Positions 55,401-62,677 of a stretch of 64,000 nt of DNA are shown piece by piece. The first letter of the stretch is position 1. Each line of letters opens with the position of its first letter. The DNA is taken from contig NC_064757.1 of NCBI RefSeq assembly GCF_011397635.1, positions 32,897,839 through 32,961,838 on the forward strand. Reading direction: 5' to 3'. The stretch is from Epinephelus fuscoguttatus. Lineage: Eukaryota; Chordata; Actinopteri; Perciformes; Serranidae. The notes beneath the pieces are model-generated. The model had not been told where the DNA came from and did not search any database. It saw only the letters and a list, made by a program, of their open reading frames with translations. The translations under genes and the position numbers were made by a program.

Positions 55401-57706
55401 TCCATTATTATGAATAAAAACCCATCGCTGTAAAACATTCATTCATTTGTCCAGCTGGGTTTCTTCCATATCAAGAAGCTAAACATGTTTTCCAGTGAGC
55501 TTCACATGGTTGTCTCCATCTCATATTCCTCACTGTAGCCAGCTTCGGTGCTTATTTGTGCACACCCACAAAGCAGAACTGCTTTGCACTAACTCACACA
55601 GAAATATGTCTAAGGCCCCGGCTTTATAGTCGAGTAAAGGGCAGACGCAAGCTAGATAAAGTTTTGAATACATTTAAATAATTATCCTCCAGGTGCTGAT
55701 GCTGACCAAAGACTTTTCCCAAACCTCCACCTGCTGATATACACATCCAAGTATTTATATTTAAAGATATTAATCTGTAGGGAAAAACTGCTGCAGTTAT
55801 TCCTGTTGTTTGTTAACTCAAATTAACATGATTAACTGACCAGTCAGGTGTAATGTGCCTTTAGCGACTGTTAATACAGCTGGAAATAAATGAATTGATT
55901 GGCCCCCAGGCACACAGCAGCCAGCATCACTTATCCTTACTCTGACCCTGAGACAGACTGACTGCATTTATTGTCCCCTCTCATTTATACGTCATGTTCA
56001 TTCATCTCTGTGCACAAAAACAGGGAGGAAGCATTTCCGAAAAACTGGCCAAGAGGAACGCAATGACATTTTTCCCTTAAATTCACAGGGATGGACATGC
56101 AATTGTATCTCGGCGTTCTCACCGTGACGTTGAAGTCATATGATTGAACGTCATGTTTGGTTTAAACAAAAGGGTCTTTCCCTGCAGTTTGCTGGATTCT
56201 TAGAAAGCTGTAAAAAGATGGAAGGGAATCTGAGCTTTTTTTCTGACACGCTCACATGCTGCAACATGGACATTTTTGGGGGCGAGTATGTAAATGAAAG
56301 AGCACAGCTCCAGAAAACAATACCCACACATTAACATACCCATGTGCACCTGACTGTGCCTTAAGAAGCAGAAACAGGAGGTGTTCAGAGGTTGTTCTGT
56401 AATCTGCATGTCTGCAGGGGCACTTTTTGTGCATCAGGGACATTTTTTTTTTTGTTCTTTTTTTTTTTGTTTCGTGTGACTTCACAAACCGCTCTTTCAA
56501 CAACAAAGCCAGTGACCTTTTAGCGAACACCCGCTTACAGTTAATTTGAGGGGTGAGGCCAGAGCTTGTCACTGCCTGTGTGCTCAGTTTATACAGCAAA
56601 TCAGAGATGCAACTTGACTGAAGTGCCTCTTTCGGTTTTTGTTGACTGTCATGCCACTCTGTCGCTGATGCACTTGCCAAAGCCGGGGACATGGATGTTG
56701 TAGCAAAGGCTTGTTTCATAATGCTGAGGGGGATACGCGCAGTCTGAAACGCACTGAAGTACAACAAATGTCTATACTGTAGTTATTTTCATTGAAGGAT
56801 ATGGTGAGAGTGAGTCACGGTGAAATGATTCCTGATTATCCCCAGGGTCAGAGCCTGGATGAAGGCTGACTTTAGATGACACATGCATGGGATCAAATCA
56901 ACCAGAGAGGCTAATGAATGCCCACATGGATGTAAATAATGTACATCTGAAGCTGTGACTCACTGAGAAACACATTTCCCCCCCTCAGATCTCTCAATGC
57001 AGCGAGCACTGTCCATTTCTTGGAATGCATCTGGGTGTGCTATTGTAACGGTCAGATTGCTCTCCCATGCATCAGTCACATTTGATGATAAAATAAGGCC
57101 TGCATGCAAAGTCATTTACCTGACACAAACCCTGATACAGCCTCATTATTTGGAGAAAACCATGCAGAATCATGCTGCTTAAAAACATAAATGACTTTGT
57201 GTTGTTGCTGTGCAGCCAAACACACCAGCCAGACCTCCCTCATAATTCATTCTGTTAACATTTTAAGAGCTGTGAATCACTGCAGCAGCTCAACAGCACG
57301 CACAGAAACATTAACAATCCTCTGTAAAGTGATACTACAGTCTGCTTTTGGAGACACGCTCATGATGTTACAGGAATAGTCCTGTAGCCTACTGTAGCCT
57401 ACATGTGAAGGAAACACAGCCAGTAAATAAAAAGAAAAGTAGCCTTCTCAAGTTGCCTTCGGGGTGAAAGTATTTCCTCCAAACACCTGGAGGAAACTCG
57501 GAAAAGTTAACCAATATTGATATAATTACAGGATTAACATACTGGCACTGAACGCACCATCTGATGAGTTTACGTGTCGTTAGCTTCCATTGAATTAAAG
57601 TGTTAAAGTTGTTACCTCCCGACGCCAGCTCGAGCAGGAGCGACCACCAAAGCAGACCGCCGAGCCACAACTTCTTCTTCTGGGTGTTTTTCACAGCAGA
57701 GTCCAT
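17182..57706 (-). CDS. cspg4: cspg4 (NG2): chondroitin sulfate proteoglycan 4, complete, 10 coding exons
   Basis: Single-pass membrane proteoglycan of the CSPG4/NG2 family, known from oligodendrocyte precursors, pericytes and mesenchymal cells, where it binds growth factors, matrix and integrins. I joined ten exons by GT-AG sites and phase; 7236 nt give 2411 residues, close to the human length of about 2320. Order: signal peptide about 1-30; laminin G 1 about 32-203 and laminin G 2 about 212-392, each closing with paired cysteines (FRGC..LGC, FKGC..VGC); CSPG repeats from about 440 to 2180 with recurring NDxPP and F(S/T)Q.D(L/I) motifs; Ser/Thr/Pro-rich stalk about 2182-2279; membrane segment about 2280-2303; tail of about 108 residues ending QYWV, the PDZ ligand of the family. 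The order of domains and the giant exon 3 match the vertebrate gene as I know it. No frameshift or in-frame stop was seen. The paralogue cspg4-like is excluded mainly by the conserved QYWV terminus; teleost duplicates cannot be told apart here. Confidence 0.96.
19251..21192 (-). other. cspg4 intron 9
   Basis: GT-AG intron of 1942 bases. It contains the inverted-ended element at 20321-20908 and a partial family B repeat at about 21040-21160. Confidence 0.85.
20321..20908. mobile_element. non-autonomous DNA element with GC-rich core
   Basis: Left end aaggagctacatgtaagaa and inverted right end aaggcgctgtatgtaagaa match at 16 of 19 positions. The centre (about 20500-20860) is unusually GC-rich, with several copies of cagcattagcag-like sequence. 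No coding capacity. Confidence 0.75.
21193..21376 (-). CDS. cspg4: cspg4 exon 9: CSPG repeat
   Basis: 184 nt, phase 0 in and phase 1 out; residues 1662-1722 plus one base. Acceptor taccccag|GTGGACA and donor AACACAG|gtatgaa. Translation VDRKEVVYIQTP, then EAMDSMTFSVASPP and QTFKIDISYE, matching the mammalian EAHDTLELQLSSPPA region. The final G joins GT of exon 10 to make Gly. Confidence 0.91.
21377..21891 (-). other. cspg4 intron 8
   Basis: 515-base GT-AG intron with no recognised repeat. Confidence 0.85.
21892..22064 (-). CDS. cspg4: cspg4 exon 8: CSPG repeat
   Basis: 173 nt, enters with 2 bases and leaves in phase 0; residues 1605-1661. Acceptor tttcctccag|GCTCC and donor GAGATG|gtgagtg. 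Translation runs SSTPVTNEVLQAVTND, then FSVIRHPKLGRLVM and FTQEM, corresponding to the RVVRGPQLGRLF..FTQAEV segment in mammals. Confidence 0.91.
23335..23447. repeat. hairpin repeat (23/24-bp arms)
   Basis: gcttgagcttcttgaagata.. pairs with ..tatcttcaagaaactcaagc with one mismatch in 24, around the loop cctctcatccaagagg. A weaker outer stem extends the palindrome. The loop text catccaagagg is typical of a very common fish repeat. Confidence 0.75.
23809..24130 (-). mobile_element. non-autonomous DNA element, family C, partial
   Basis: Starts gctccagtgtgtaggatgta and shares blocks (gaataaaatattcataa, aatcacctgaaaata, gagctgtttatatctacata) in opposite orientation with 54358-55101. The far end is not complete. 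Confidence 0.65.
24314..24619. mobile_element. hAT-like MITE, family D, complete
   Basis: Terminal inverted repeats cactggttcccaactgg / ccagttgggaaccactg. The internal text (gcaaactagc, agacatggccaaa, tggaccttgaactaat) is shared with 45937-46234. Candidate 8-bp flanks acccagta / gccaagta match at 6 of 8. Confidence 0.85.
24760..24954 (+). mobile_element. tRNA-derived SINE, plus orientation
   Basis: Contains an A box (tggcttagtgg) and a decayed B box (ggcttgactcc), a pyrimidine-rich body and an A-rich 3' tail. It is flanked by the 13-bp direct repeat aaatgtggccgtt (24747-24759 and 24955-24967). The same family lies reversed at 50392-50575. Confidence 0.9.
25117..25395. mobile_element. hAT-like MITE, family E, complete
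   Basis: Ends tagggctgggc / gctgagtc-type inverted repeat (tagggctgggc against cagggctgagt). Flanked by a perfect 8-bp duplication attcaaca (25109-25116 and 25396-25403). A second, diverged copy is at 53998-54322. Confidence 0.85.
26602..27918 (+). mobile_element. composite dispersed element, family F, copy 1 (split)
   Basis: Begins taaagggatacttcaccaac and ends near ggtgaaatacttatttga. It contains two tandem subunits with aaactaggtggtgctgatca / aaactaagcagtgctgatca and gtttgtgaacaggaagtgga, then gagcatttattggtctggtg. Copy 2 is at 33936-34816. The separate element at 26867-27340 interrupts it. The segment 26699-26809 also recurs inverted at 28816-28929. Confidence 0.65.
26867..27340. mobile_element. 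non-autonomous DNA element nested in family F
   Basis: Left end agcctgtttagacctggtat and inverted right end agcctatttagacgttttat match well over about 30 bases. The interior (gtgatccaaacac, gtgatcagatcaccc) is again inverted. Clean target duplication not seen. Confidence 0.75.
27929..27969. repeat. (ACAGAC/AC)n microsatellite
   Basis: Run of acagacacacagacac units ending in (AC)n. Confidence 0.9.
28645..28805. mobile_element. hAT-like MITE, family D, truncated
   Basis: Starts cagtggttcccaactggtgg and follows the 45937-46234 copy (cagtgaatttccagca, gtgaatgact) but loses its right end. Confidence 0.75.
29365..29496 (-). CDS. cspg4: cspg4 exon 7: CSPG repeat
   Basis: 132 nt, enters with 2 bases of a split Gly and leaves with 1 base; residues 1561-1603. 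Acceptor catctctag|GTGCC and donor TTTCCAG|gtaaatc. Translation AMSGGFNFQVNDGVNF then PRQIFSITARALVLSLE matches the mammalian stretch GGFRFRLSDGEHTSPGHFF, so it belongs here although it is only 43 codons long. Confidence 0.92.
29497..32633 (-). other. cspg4 intron 6
   Basis: 3.1-kb GT-AG intron, AT-rich, with the 553-bp element at 31425-31977. No exon recognised. Confidence 0.85.
31425..31977 (+). mobile_element. unclassified element carrying promoter-like and gene-start-like sequence
   Basis: Bounded by a perfect 13-bp direct repeat tagcatttacata (31412-31424 and 31978-31990). Inside are a CCAAT-type motif (agccaatcagcg), then gatagcaacaATGGCGACTA opening a short frame (MATTTDPTDHINDAIEVF), which soon stops. 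Near the right end is a perfect 12-bp hairpin gtcagactgaag / cttcagtctgac (about 31937-31970). The terminal inverted repeats are weak (gcctggttccagac against gcttgagtgtcagac). Confidence 0.6.
32634..32832 (-). CDS. cspg4: cspg4 exon 6: CSPG repeat
   Basis: 199 nt, phase 0 in and phase 1 out; residues 1494-1559 plus one base. Acceptor gtgtccag|GTTTGGG and donor CACAAAG|gtaaac. Includes EIRPGDLRAQDMDTPP, PPSNGHLALK, FTQEHIDQGQLLFVHKG. The last G joins exon 7 to give HKG-AMSGGF, as in the family pattern (FSHRGTLDGGF in mammals). Confidence 0.93.
33936..34816 (+). mobile_element. composite dispersed element, family F, copy 2 with three tandem subunits
   Basis: Starts agggaaactttgctgatttt. Subunits begin near 34094, 34279 and 34452 (aaactaggcagcgctgat, aaactatgcagtgctgat, aagctaagcagtgctgat), a period of about 175-185 bases, each with gtttgtgaacaggaagtgga or its remnant. 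The tail (aagcgtttattggtccggtg, acttcaaaagtatttgtc) matches copy 1. Confidence 0.7.
36755..37410. mobile_element. foldback DNA element with inverted arms of about 190 bases
   Basis: Left arm (tacagccagcagcag, aaagtgctttttttgtgt, tctgacaacatcatgga, aagatccctgcagaaatag) returns inverted on the right (tccataatgttgtcaga, ctatctctgtagggatcc, gcctggtttggtgctgctgg). Arms about 36755-36945 and 37215-37410. No transposase. Confidence 0.75.
38307..38454. repeat. 148-bp near-perfect palindrome in intron 5
   Basis: Arms of 68 bases (38307-38374 and 38387-38454) match inverted at 67 of 68 positions around a 12-base loop agcatctgtgca. The arms contain (AAAT)n / (ATTT)n. Directly after it, 38451-38487 repeats in direct orientation the arm end plus loop (tgcttctatagcatctatag, catctgtgcaat). 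Confidence 0.95.
39520..39696 (-). CDS. cspg4: cspg4 exon 5: CSPG repeat
   Basis: 177 nt, 59 codons, phase 0 in and out; residues 1435-1493. Acceptor taattag|GTGGAAC and donor CTCAGG|gtgagtc. Translation contains YYVHDSSETFADSF and VSAVNDEPPVITAN, the end of one CSPG repeat (YVHDGSET..DSF and VNDQPP in mammals) and the start of the next. Confidence 0.93.
39697..40513 (-). other. cspg4 intron 4
   Basis: 817-base GT-AG intron; nothing recognised. Confidence 0.85.
40514..40987 (-). CDS. cspg4: cspg4 exon 4: CSPG repeats
   Basis: 474 nt, 158 codons, phase 0 at both ends; residues 1277-1434. Acceptor cgctgcag|GTCACTC and donor AGGCAG|gtgagat. Translation starts VTHEDNLPSEIVF and includes FTQEDINSGNIQYMQ, NEGASKALTQDVL and LTEPPQHGHFE, all CSPG-repeat motifs (compare LEPPQHGALQ in mammals). 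The antisense strand here is open for 226 codons, which I regard as a shadow. Confidence 0.94.
40988..42093 (-). other. cspg4 intron 3
   Basis: 1.1-kb GT-AG intron holding the element at 41274-41752. Confidence 0.85.
41274..41752. mobile_element. non-autonomous DNA element with ~50-bp terminal inverted repeats
   Basis: Left end cagttcagcccaaaatctaa ... ttacctgtagtgc matches inverted right end cagttcaccccaaaatcaaa ... ttacctgtagtgc over about 50 bases with few differences. 479 bp, no coding capacity. Confidence 0.85.
42094..45666 (-). CDS. cspg4: cspg4 exon 3: giant exon, rest of laminin G 1, laminin G 2 and CSPG repeats
   Basis: 3573 nt, exactly 1191 codons, phase 0 at both ends; residues 86-1276. 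Acceptor tctcttag|CTGAAA and donor CTGGAG|gtgagtg. The first part completes laminin G 1 (Cys near 172 and 203) and holds all of laminin G 2 (about 212-392, Cys near 366 and 392). A Pro/Thr-rich linker (EPSTTASPTSAPAP) leads into the CSPG repeats. Motifs such as YVHTG, YIHDDSETTQDEF and FIHKG mark successive repeats. A single exon of about 3.5 kb at this place is a known hallmark of vertebrate CSPG4. Confidence 0.96.
45937..46234. mobile_element. hAT-like MITE, family D, complete with target duplication
   Basis: Ends tagtggctcccaactgg / ccagttgggaaccactg. Flanked by a perfect 8-bp duplication ctttagtg (45929-45936 and 46235-46242), the length expected of hAT transposition. Confidence 0.92.
46655..46960 (+). 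repeat. dispersed teleost repeat (family B), copy
   Basis: Motifs actattggatgaattgccat, tttaacttttcatctagcac, aaacatctgcatgtcagcat and agctcaaagcagagcac in the same order as in other copies. Confidence 0.75.
48246..49290 (+). mobile_element. L2/Maui-like LINE fragment (reverse transcriptase remnant and 3' end)
   Basis: Contains QGVPQGSVLGPLLFIL, the conserved reverse transcriptase motif, then a deletion that removes the YADD region. After it come KSWLETNFLNLN, CDKSEVINISPKATH and VRNLGAIFDQTLSFDQHIK of the region behind the active site. Stops and frame breaks follow. The 3' end aaaagcgctatatcaatcc then aatgtattatcatt is typical of L2-type fish elements. Dead copy. Confidence 0.85.
49590..50114. 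mobile_element. hAT-like element with 8-bp target duplication
   Basis: Ends cagtggttctcaattg and inverted cagtggttgcccgctt. Flanked by a perfect duplication gcttagag (49582-49589 and 50115-50122). Inside, about 49922-50110, is a short frame (MDHLYGANYNKAPAKTTYYR, then a hydrophobic stretch) with no family I recognise; it runs through the right end and may be chance. Confidence 0.88.
50392..50575 (-). mobile_element. tRNA-derived SINE, minus orientation, nested in the TTAA element
   Basis: On the minus strand it has a perfect B box ggttcgagtcc and A box tggcttagtgg, and a 3' tail shown as T-rich sequence on the left. Flanked by the 19-bp direct repeat ctgaacacataacagtttt (50373-50391 and 50576-50594). 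Confidence 0.92.
50483..50778. repeat. recent tandem duplication, 2 x ~150 bp
   Basis: agcaaagggccacagactgg starts at 50483 and again at 50633. The two units (half of the SINE plus flank up to cttggttgtacttt) differ at very few positions (for example gagcacctg against gagcgcctg). Confidence 0.95.
50786..50961 (+). CDS. exon-like frame inside the TTAA element (transposon gene first exon, isolated)
   Basis: ATG at 50786 opens MADNEGAPSKRTRTEEQKKA, rich in Arg/Lys, followed by VNLSQAFTKWRELRDLKGFK and TDPVLALFLIDR. It then meets a donor agacag|gtattt in phase 2. The basic start followed by an RW.LRDLKGFK.D..LALFL motif resembles first exons that recur in fish transposon-derived genes, by my recollection. 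I see no second exon before the element's right end, so the gene is probably broken here. Read-through would end after YLIFVFI. Confidence 0.45.
51974..52137 (-). CDS. cspg4: cspg4 exon 2: first half of laminin G domain 1
   Basis: 164 nt, phase 1 in and phase 0 out; residues 31-85. Acceptor ttccgcag|CTTCC and donor CTGCAG|gtggg. The translation begins SFYGDGFVQL and includes TNGLLFLAAGQTDYFLLEL, the usual start of the CSPG4 laminin G fold (compare the SFFGENHLEVP region and LLLLAAG in mammals). It ends GRLQ, as in mammalian CSPG4. Shorter than 60 open codons, so it is found only from splice sites and homology. Confidence 0.92.
52430..52469. repeat. (CA/CG)n microsatellite
   Basis: cgcacacgcacacgcgcgcg followed by (CA)n. 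Confidence 0.95.
53998..54322. mobile_element. hAT-like MITE, family E, diverged copy
   Basis: Left end tagggttgggcaatatg. The right side (aatattgtgatatttgattt, tctccatttcatc) is the inverted counterpart of the 25117-25395 start. Confidence 0.7.
54358..55101 (+). mobile_element. non-autonomous DNA element, family C, complete
   Basis: Left tccagagtgtaagatctagg and inverted right gagtgtgtaggatttagggg match. Internal blocks (aacatggtggtgcaacatgg, tatgtagatataaacagctc, tattttcaggtgattatact) are typical of a common teleost repeat, also seen inverted at 23809-24130. Confidence 0.8.
57616..57706 (-). CDS. cspg4: cspg4 exon 1: start codon and signal peptide
   Basis: Codes for residues 1-30 plus one base. 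The N terminus MDSAVKNTQKKK is followed by a Leu/Trp-rich hydrophobic core and ELASG, a typical signal peptide with a cleavage zone near Ala-Ser-Gly. The donor is GGGAG|gtaac. The last G joins CT of exon 2 to make Ala (ELASG-A-SFYG). I chose the ATG at 57706 because it has A at -3 and G at +4 and puts the Lys cluster next to the hydrophobic core. An in-frame ATG at 57745 would add 13 residues, but it has T at -3. Confidence 0.88.
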
Positions 57707-57900
57707 CTTTCCTCTCCCGGGGGAAACACGAATGTTACCGGACATGTACGGTTACATATTTACAGAGCTGTTTCACACTTCTTCGCGCCTCGGTACCGAC
57801 AAACACAACAGTTGTGTGTGTATACGCGTGTGTGTGACTGTGCTGCAGACCCTGGACTGAACTCAACTGAGGCTCCGATGTAGGTCCTCGCGAAACTCCG

Positions 57901-57951
<51 letters not shown>

Positions 57952-58000
57952 CCTGTATGGAAAAAAAGGCATGTTAATCCCACCTTTCAAAATAAAAGCA
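57707..58000 (-). promoter_or_regulatory. presumed cspg4 5' UTR and promoter region
   Basis: Region directly upstream of the start codon. It is richer in CpG than the surroundings (57780-57905), with the (AC)n run and an in-frame weak-context ATG at 57745. No clear TATA box; a weak AT stretch (taaatatg) at about 57757-57764 is too close to the ATG to be convincing. Confidence 0.35.
57905..57949. repeat. (GT)22 microsatellite just upstream of cspg4
   Basis: Uninterrupted GT run about 200-245 bases upstream of the start codon (read as AC on the gene strand). It falls in the likely promoter or 5' UTR. Confidence 0.97.
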
Positions 58001-58720
58001 AGGAATAAAGGGGAAAATGCTGCAGACCAATTAAATAAAACCACAACATGGGTGTTTTAAGTTTTTAATTAACTTGATTTATATTAGCTGTTATTAAATG
58101 ACATGTAAGCACCCACAAAATAAATCAAGGTACTGTTTAATCTATTATAAAAAGGACCCTTAGAGTTTCATCTAAGGAGGTTGCTCCACATTTGCCCCTC
58201 AGGTTAATTAAAGGATAAATAATAGAATTGGGGGGTAATTGGTTATCTCTGTCTTTTAATTTGAGCCAGTCCTACCTTAATGACTTATCTGCAGGGGTGT
58301 AAATAAAAACAGTGCGGGCAGTTGTTGCATGGGGCCCCTGGGGTGGGGGAGCCTGTAGAGAGAACAGGGGCACGTTCAACCTTAAAACAGTGTGCACCGT
58401 TTTGCTTTGAGGTACATTTCCTCTCGTTTGGTATGTGTGTGTGTGTGTGTCAGAGATGTTTTCAATCCACAGTGACGTGTACATAAACCAAATTCTGGTG
58501 TGTCTTCACCTACTGCACATACAATGGTTTTTATTTCACAGATGCTTTGGCAATGGAAATGTAACTTTTCCCACGCCAATAAAGCCTCTTTTGATTGAAC
58601 TGAATTAAACCCGCTGTATTAAAAGGCAGTGTTCCTATGTAATGTTCTGTTTCTGTTTAAATAAATGTTTTGCCACATTTTGTCGGAGGTTGAACGCAGC
58701 CCAGGTCCTCCAACAATGGG

Positions 58721-59609
58721 TGTGTTCAAATCGCATACTTTTTCTTTTTAGTTTTAGTACATACTGCAGCTGTCCTTAAAAAGCACGTACTGTTGCATGC
58801 AGTGTGCACACAACTGGGACATACTGCGAGGCTCGTTCGAGATGATCACTTCGATCACTGGCGATCAGTGCACAATCCATGCCAGTTAGTTTTGTGTCCG
58901 ACTTCATTCCGACTTGCTCTGATGTCATGCAAACTTGGACAGCGATCATCCTGCAGTTTTTAGAGCCAGGCGCTGCAGCTGCTCTCCACCGACTGCAAGA
59001 CCAGGAGCATGATGGGAAACGCCTGGCTCTCACCTGATCTAACAGCTGATTGGTTTAGATGTTATCTCAGCAAGATGCCGTTTTAGATAAACTTTTCATT
59101 TTTGTTGAATCTCAGAGATTTTGATTTTATCTGATTTGAAGGTTTATTCTGTTCACATTAGTTTACTCACAGAGTTCGCCAGAGACGGAGATCAACCCGG
59201 AGAGCTCTGCTGTTGTTACTTTGCAAAGTATGTAGTTTAACCTTAAAGTTATAACTGCACAGACTGTAGATTCTAACATGTTATATTTGTGGCAGTGAAT
59301 TCGCATCTGCAGTTCTCTGTCGTTATTTTCATAGTTATGTCCCATTGTTGTTTGTGATATTTATGATTATTTTGGGACTTCTGACACCTGTCAATCAGCT
59401 GTCAAGCAGCTGTCATCTATTTGCAGCTCAGTCGATGTGACATATCATCCGCCTGGCAGAGGATTGTGGGTAAGAATAGCCAGAAAAGCATGCTGATTGG
59501 CATACTGCAAAATCTGACCGGATGTAGTAAAACATCCTGGTATTTTTGGTATACTGAATCTTTTTCTGGCATACTATATAGTTTGGTAGTATGGATATTG
59601 GAACGCACA
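58721..59609. mobile_element. DNA element with inverted ends
   Basis: Left tgtgttcaaatcgcatactt and inverted right tgtgcgttccaatatccata are similar. The body (catactgcaaaatctgaccg, ctatatagtttggtagtatg) is typical of a fish MITE family. No coding capacity. Confidence 0.65.
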
Positions 59610-62352
59610 GATTGTGTCTGGCAGAGATTGAGCCCTGGTGAGTGATTCAGGTTGCCACCTCAGAAATAAGCCTGTATCCAAAGAAGATCTCACTTTAAAT
59701 TAGAAACAGTGCCATTTCCTATCTTTCTTCCTAGAAAGGCAAAACCCATCTCTGTCAAAATGATATGCTTATTCTACATTAACTATGAAAACTATAAAAC
59801 TATAAATATTAAAAAATATTCAATGAAATTAATAATTACTTCTTTGCCTTAACATTTTTGTCACATAAAGATATGCCATAGTGATTGCTGGGGAAAATGT
59901 ATGGTATGATGATGCTGTCCAGTGTCAAGTCTCTATTTCATCATGTGATGAGACAATGTGATATACGGTGGCTAGTTGAGGTGCGAAATATGTCAAAACC
60001 CATAAACTGAGCGTATCTGCAAGCTGAGCAAGCAGTCATGCCTTTCAAATATAAAAGCGGCAATAAGATACAAATACACGTCCAATGGTGTGTGTGCTTC
60101 ATAACTAGTGACCAGTTACTTCACGCCACTGATTATCTGCAGTGGTTTAAAGGCTTTTCAAGGGGCAACAAAAAAGTAATATTAATATTATTCTGCCTTT
60201 TGTTCGAAATATCTTTGAATAAGTTAAATGCCATCAAGAGTTCCCAGAACATCAGTGTGAGCTCCATGAGGAGCTGCTGACAGGTTGAAACTCCTCTGCA
60301 GCTCTGACACATCTCAGCTGAGATATGAGTCACTTCACAAGTTTGGAAAGTTGATAAAAAGCTTTTAGTCTTCTGCCAAAAGAAGGAACCAAACCTGTCA
60401 CTCTGGGGAAATGTCTGTCCAATCGGCCCCTCTGAGGCTTGATGAATTCAGACTCTGATTAGCTCTGATACACACCAGATAGGCCTACCTATCGTTTCCG
60501 CCGAATTAGCTCTGGTTCTTGAACTGGGTCCATTCAGGACTCTTGGAACCTTGGTGCCATCTAGTGAACCAGCCCACTTTTCCACCACTTTTGTGCAGAA
60601 TCGTTGTAATCAAGGATGTTTTATTAACAGAGGTTGTTGCCCAAGCACTACAGTGCAACAGTAAACAGTCGTAGCAAAATCACGGATCGCTCTAACTACC
60701 TGCAAACTTGTGATCTGCCATAAAAGATATTTGTTGCACGCTCTTTTTGTCTGGCGGTTTCTCACTTGACTTCTCCATTGTTAGCTTCAGCATCCTCTCT
60801 TTGCAACCTGTAGAATATGACACACCTCAGCGTCATCACATTTCACACTTCAGGGTCGAGGAAAACCTGATATTTTTTGGTTCCAGCTGTGAACCAACTT
60901 TTCAGGTTCAGAGTCATTTATTTTTGATCAAAATGTTCTGCATGATAGGCTTTTCACAGCAAGAGACACCTTTATGAAACAGCCCTCTGAAGGCTGACAT
61001 GAGGAAATACAAAGAGTATGTGTGGGATTTGAACCCACAACCTTCCAGCTGAGCTGTCAGGACTCAGACTCTAAGCTGAGTCTCCCACAGAGAAGATTTA
61101 GACTTTGTCAGAGTGAATATGGTTTAGTGCAAACACGTTTGTGAACTTTGCTCTGCAGGTTGATGAAATTTCTGCAGCTTCAGTTGTTTGCCATAAATAT
61201 ATTGTTTTGATATTTTAAGAGGAGAGTATGGCAGTTTTTTCTAAATCAAAAGAGAGGGTTCAAATATATCAATAAAGTCGGGGAAGGTCTTGCTTTTTTT
61301 TTTTTTTTTCAAATAAAAGTTTCACGGCAGATTCTGCCCCCCCCCCCCTCCTTGAACCCAATAATTTTCATACAATCCCCAAAAGGTGGTGATAGAATCA
61401 AATTAATATGTAGCCTATATAAGGGCATCACAAACACATTGTAATCTCTTAAAGAAATACTATAAATATTGTAATTTCCAATTTAAATGCCCAGACCCTG
61501 CAGCAGAGTGTGGCCATAGAATAATCTTTCATTTATGTTGTAAAATTTAATTAAATGCTCATATTAATGTTGCATATATTTGAATATATGTCCATATTGT
61601 GCATGTCCACTTGCATAATATCTCCTGCTTCAAAAGACTGTATTTTTTGTTTTTGTTGCCTATTAGAATACTGATGCTATATGATTAATATATGGAAGGT
61701 GTGTGTGTGAGCGCAGTACACTGCTGCATGTGGTTATAAAAAAACACACTGTACTTTCATACATAAAGCATTTACAATGTAATGAAGATAAAGGCAAACA
61801 AAAATAAAAGTTCCTCCAGATGGGTTTAATGCGTATGATCAGTAGTTAATCAAGAAAACATATTACAATAAATCAAGTTTAATTTAATGCAAGCATGCAG
61901 ATTAATGAATCAAAACGCTGTGATGTCTTCAGGACAAAGTTGGTCTCAAAACAGAGGTACAGATTGTAACGAGGTCCATTTTGATGCGATGGATGGTTGT
62001 GCTTTACTTGTTTTTCATAATACTGTTTTTGCTCCATGATTGATTTCACTTCATATTTGACTTCACTGCAATCTGGATAATATATCAGAGTTATTATTAG
62101 AACAATTTTACCCAGATGAGAGTCCACTGAGAAACATTTTTTAAAGGAATGCAGATAGAAAATCAATCAGATGCAACTCCTGGATTCACTCGATTACAAT
62201 CTGTTCAAAGTATAAATCATGATTATGGAATCACAAAGTTAAAATCAAGGCTTCATTCTGAGGTATTAGAGAGTGTAAACAAAGTGTGTGTATGGCACGA
62301 TCAGCAAAATATTAGTGATGAATGGATGTGTTTCAGATGTTCTGACGGAACG
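59610..62352. other. intergenic between cspg4 and the hydrolase gene
   Basis: No exon recognised. Poly-T (about 61292-61308) and poly-C (about 61339-61349) runs. The part nearest 62352 should include the 3' UTR of the hydrolase gene, but its end is not visible. Confidence 0.5.
61021..61089 (-). other. tRNA-like fold, probably a relic
   Basis: Minus strand: tgtggga at one end pairs with tcccaca at the other. Between them are a perfect 7-bp stem gactcag/ctgagtc and the B-box-like gggttcaaatccc. The arms do not fit a normal cloverleaf (no proper anticodon arm, wrong acceptor continuation). Confidence 0.25.
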
Positions 62353-62587
62353 TCAGCAGGTCCCCAACAGTTTCCTGTACTCCTGTTTGATGCAGCTGTA
62401 GATGGGGTGGTAGAAGCGCCGCTCTGGCACCATGAGGTCGGTGACGATCTCGGTGTGGTCGACCCTGGGCAGCAGGTAGAGCGACACTTTGATGGACAGC
62501 GACGTGAGGAGGTCATAGAACTTTGTGGAAGACTCCACAGGAACAATAATGTCATCAGTGCCATGGAGCAGAGCGAATGGAGGCACT
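62353..62587 (-). CDS. ICME-like alpha/beta-hydrolase, last coding exon
   Basis: 235 nt including the TGA stop at 62353-62355; enters with one base completing Lys. Acceptor tctcccag|AGTGCC. The translation VPPFALLHGTDDIIVPVESS has the HGT.D..VP motif that carries the acid residue in esterases of this kind. RVDHTEIVTDLM follows, with the candidate catalytic His. The end is IKQEYRKLLGTC. With the two exons upstream it forms the C-terminal half of a serine hydrolase related to isoprenylcysteine alpha-carbonyl methylesterase and kynurenine-formamidase-like enzymes. Substrate is unknown. Confidence 0.85.
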
Positions 62588-62677
62588 CTGGGAGAGATTA
62601 AAACAAGAGGAGTGGGTGAAATGAATAATACATGCAACAAGTTTATTAGATATTGTCGTTAAATCCTTTTGTCTCAC

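Larger units (their letters stand above)
52138..57615 (-). other. cspg4 intron 1
   Basis: 5.5-kb GT-AG intron after the signal-peptide exon. It holds a (CA)n run and two DNA elements (53998-54322, 54358-55101). A first intron can carry enhancers, but I cannot point to one. Confidence 0.85.

Noticed and set aside
61021..61089. Functional tRNA gene
   Set aside because: No normal anticodon arm or acceptor continuation; kept only as a low-confidence relic.
62149..62601. 150-codon plus-strand open frame
   Set aside because: Antisense shadow of the last exon of the hydrolase gene.
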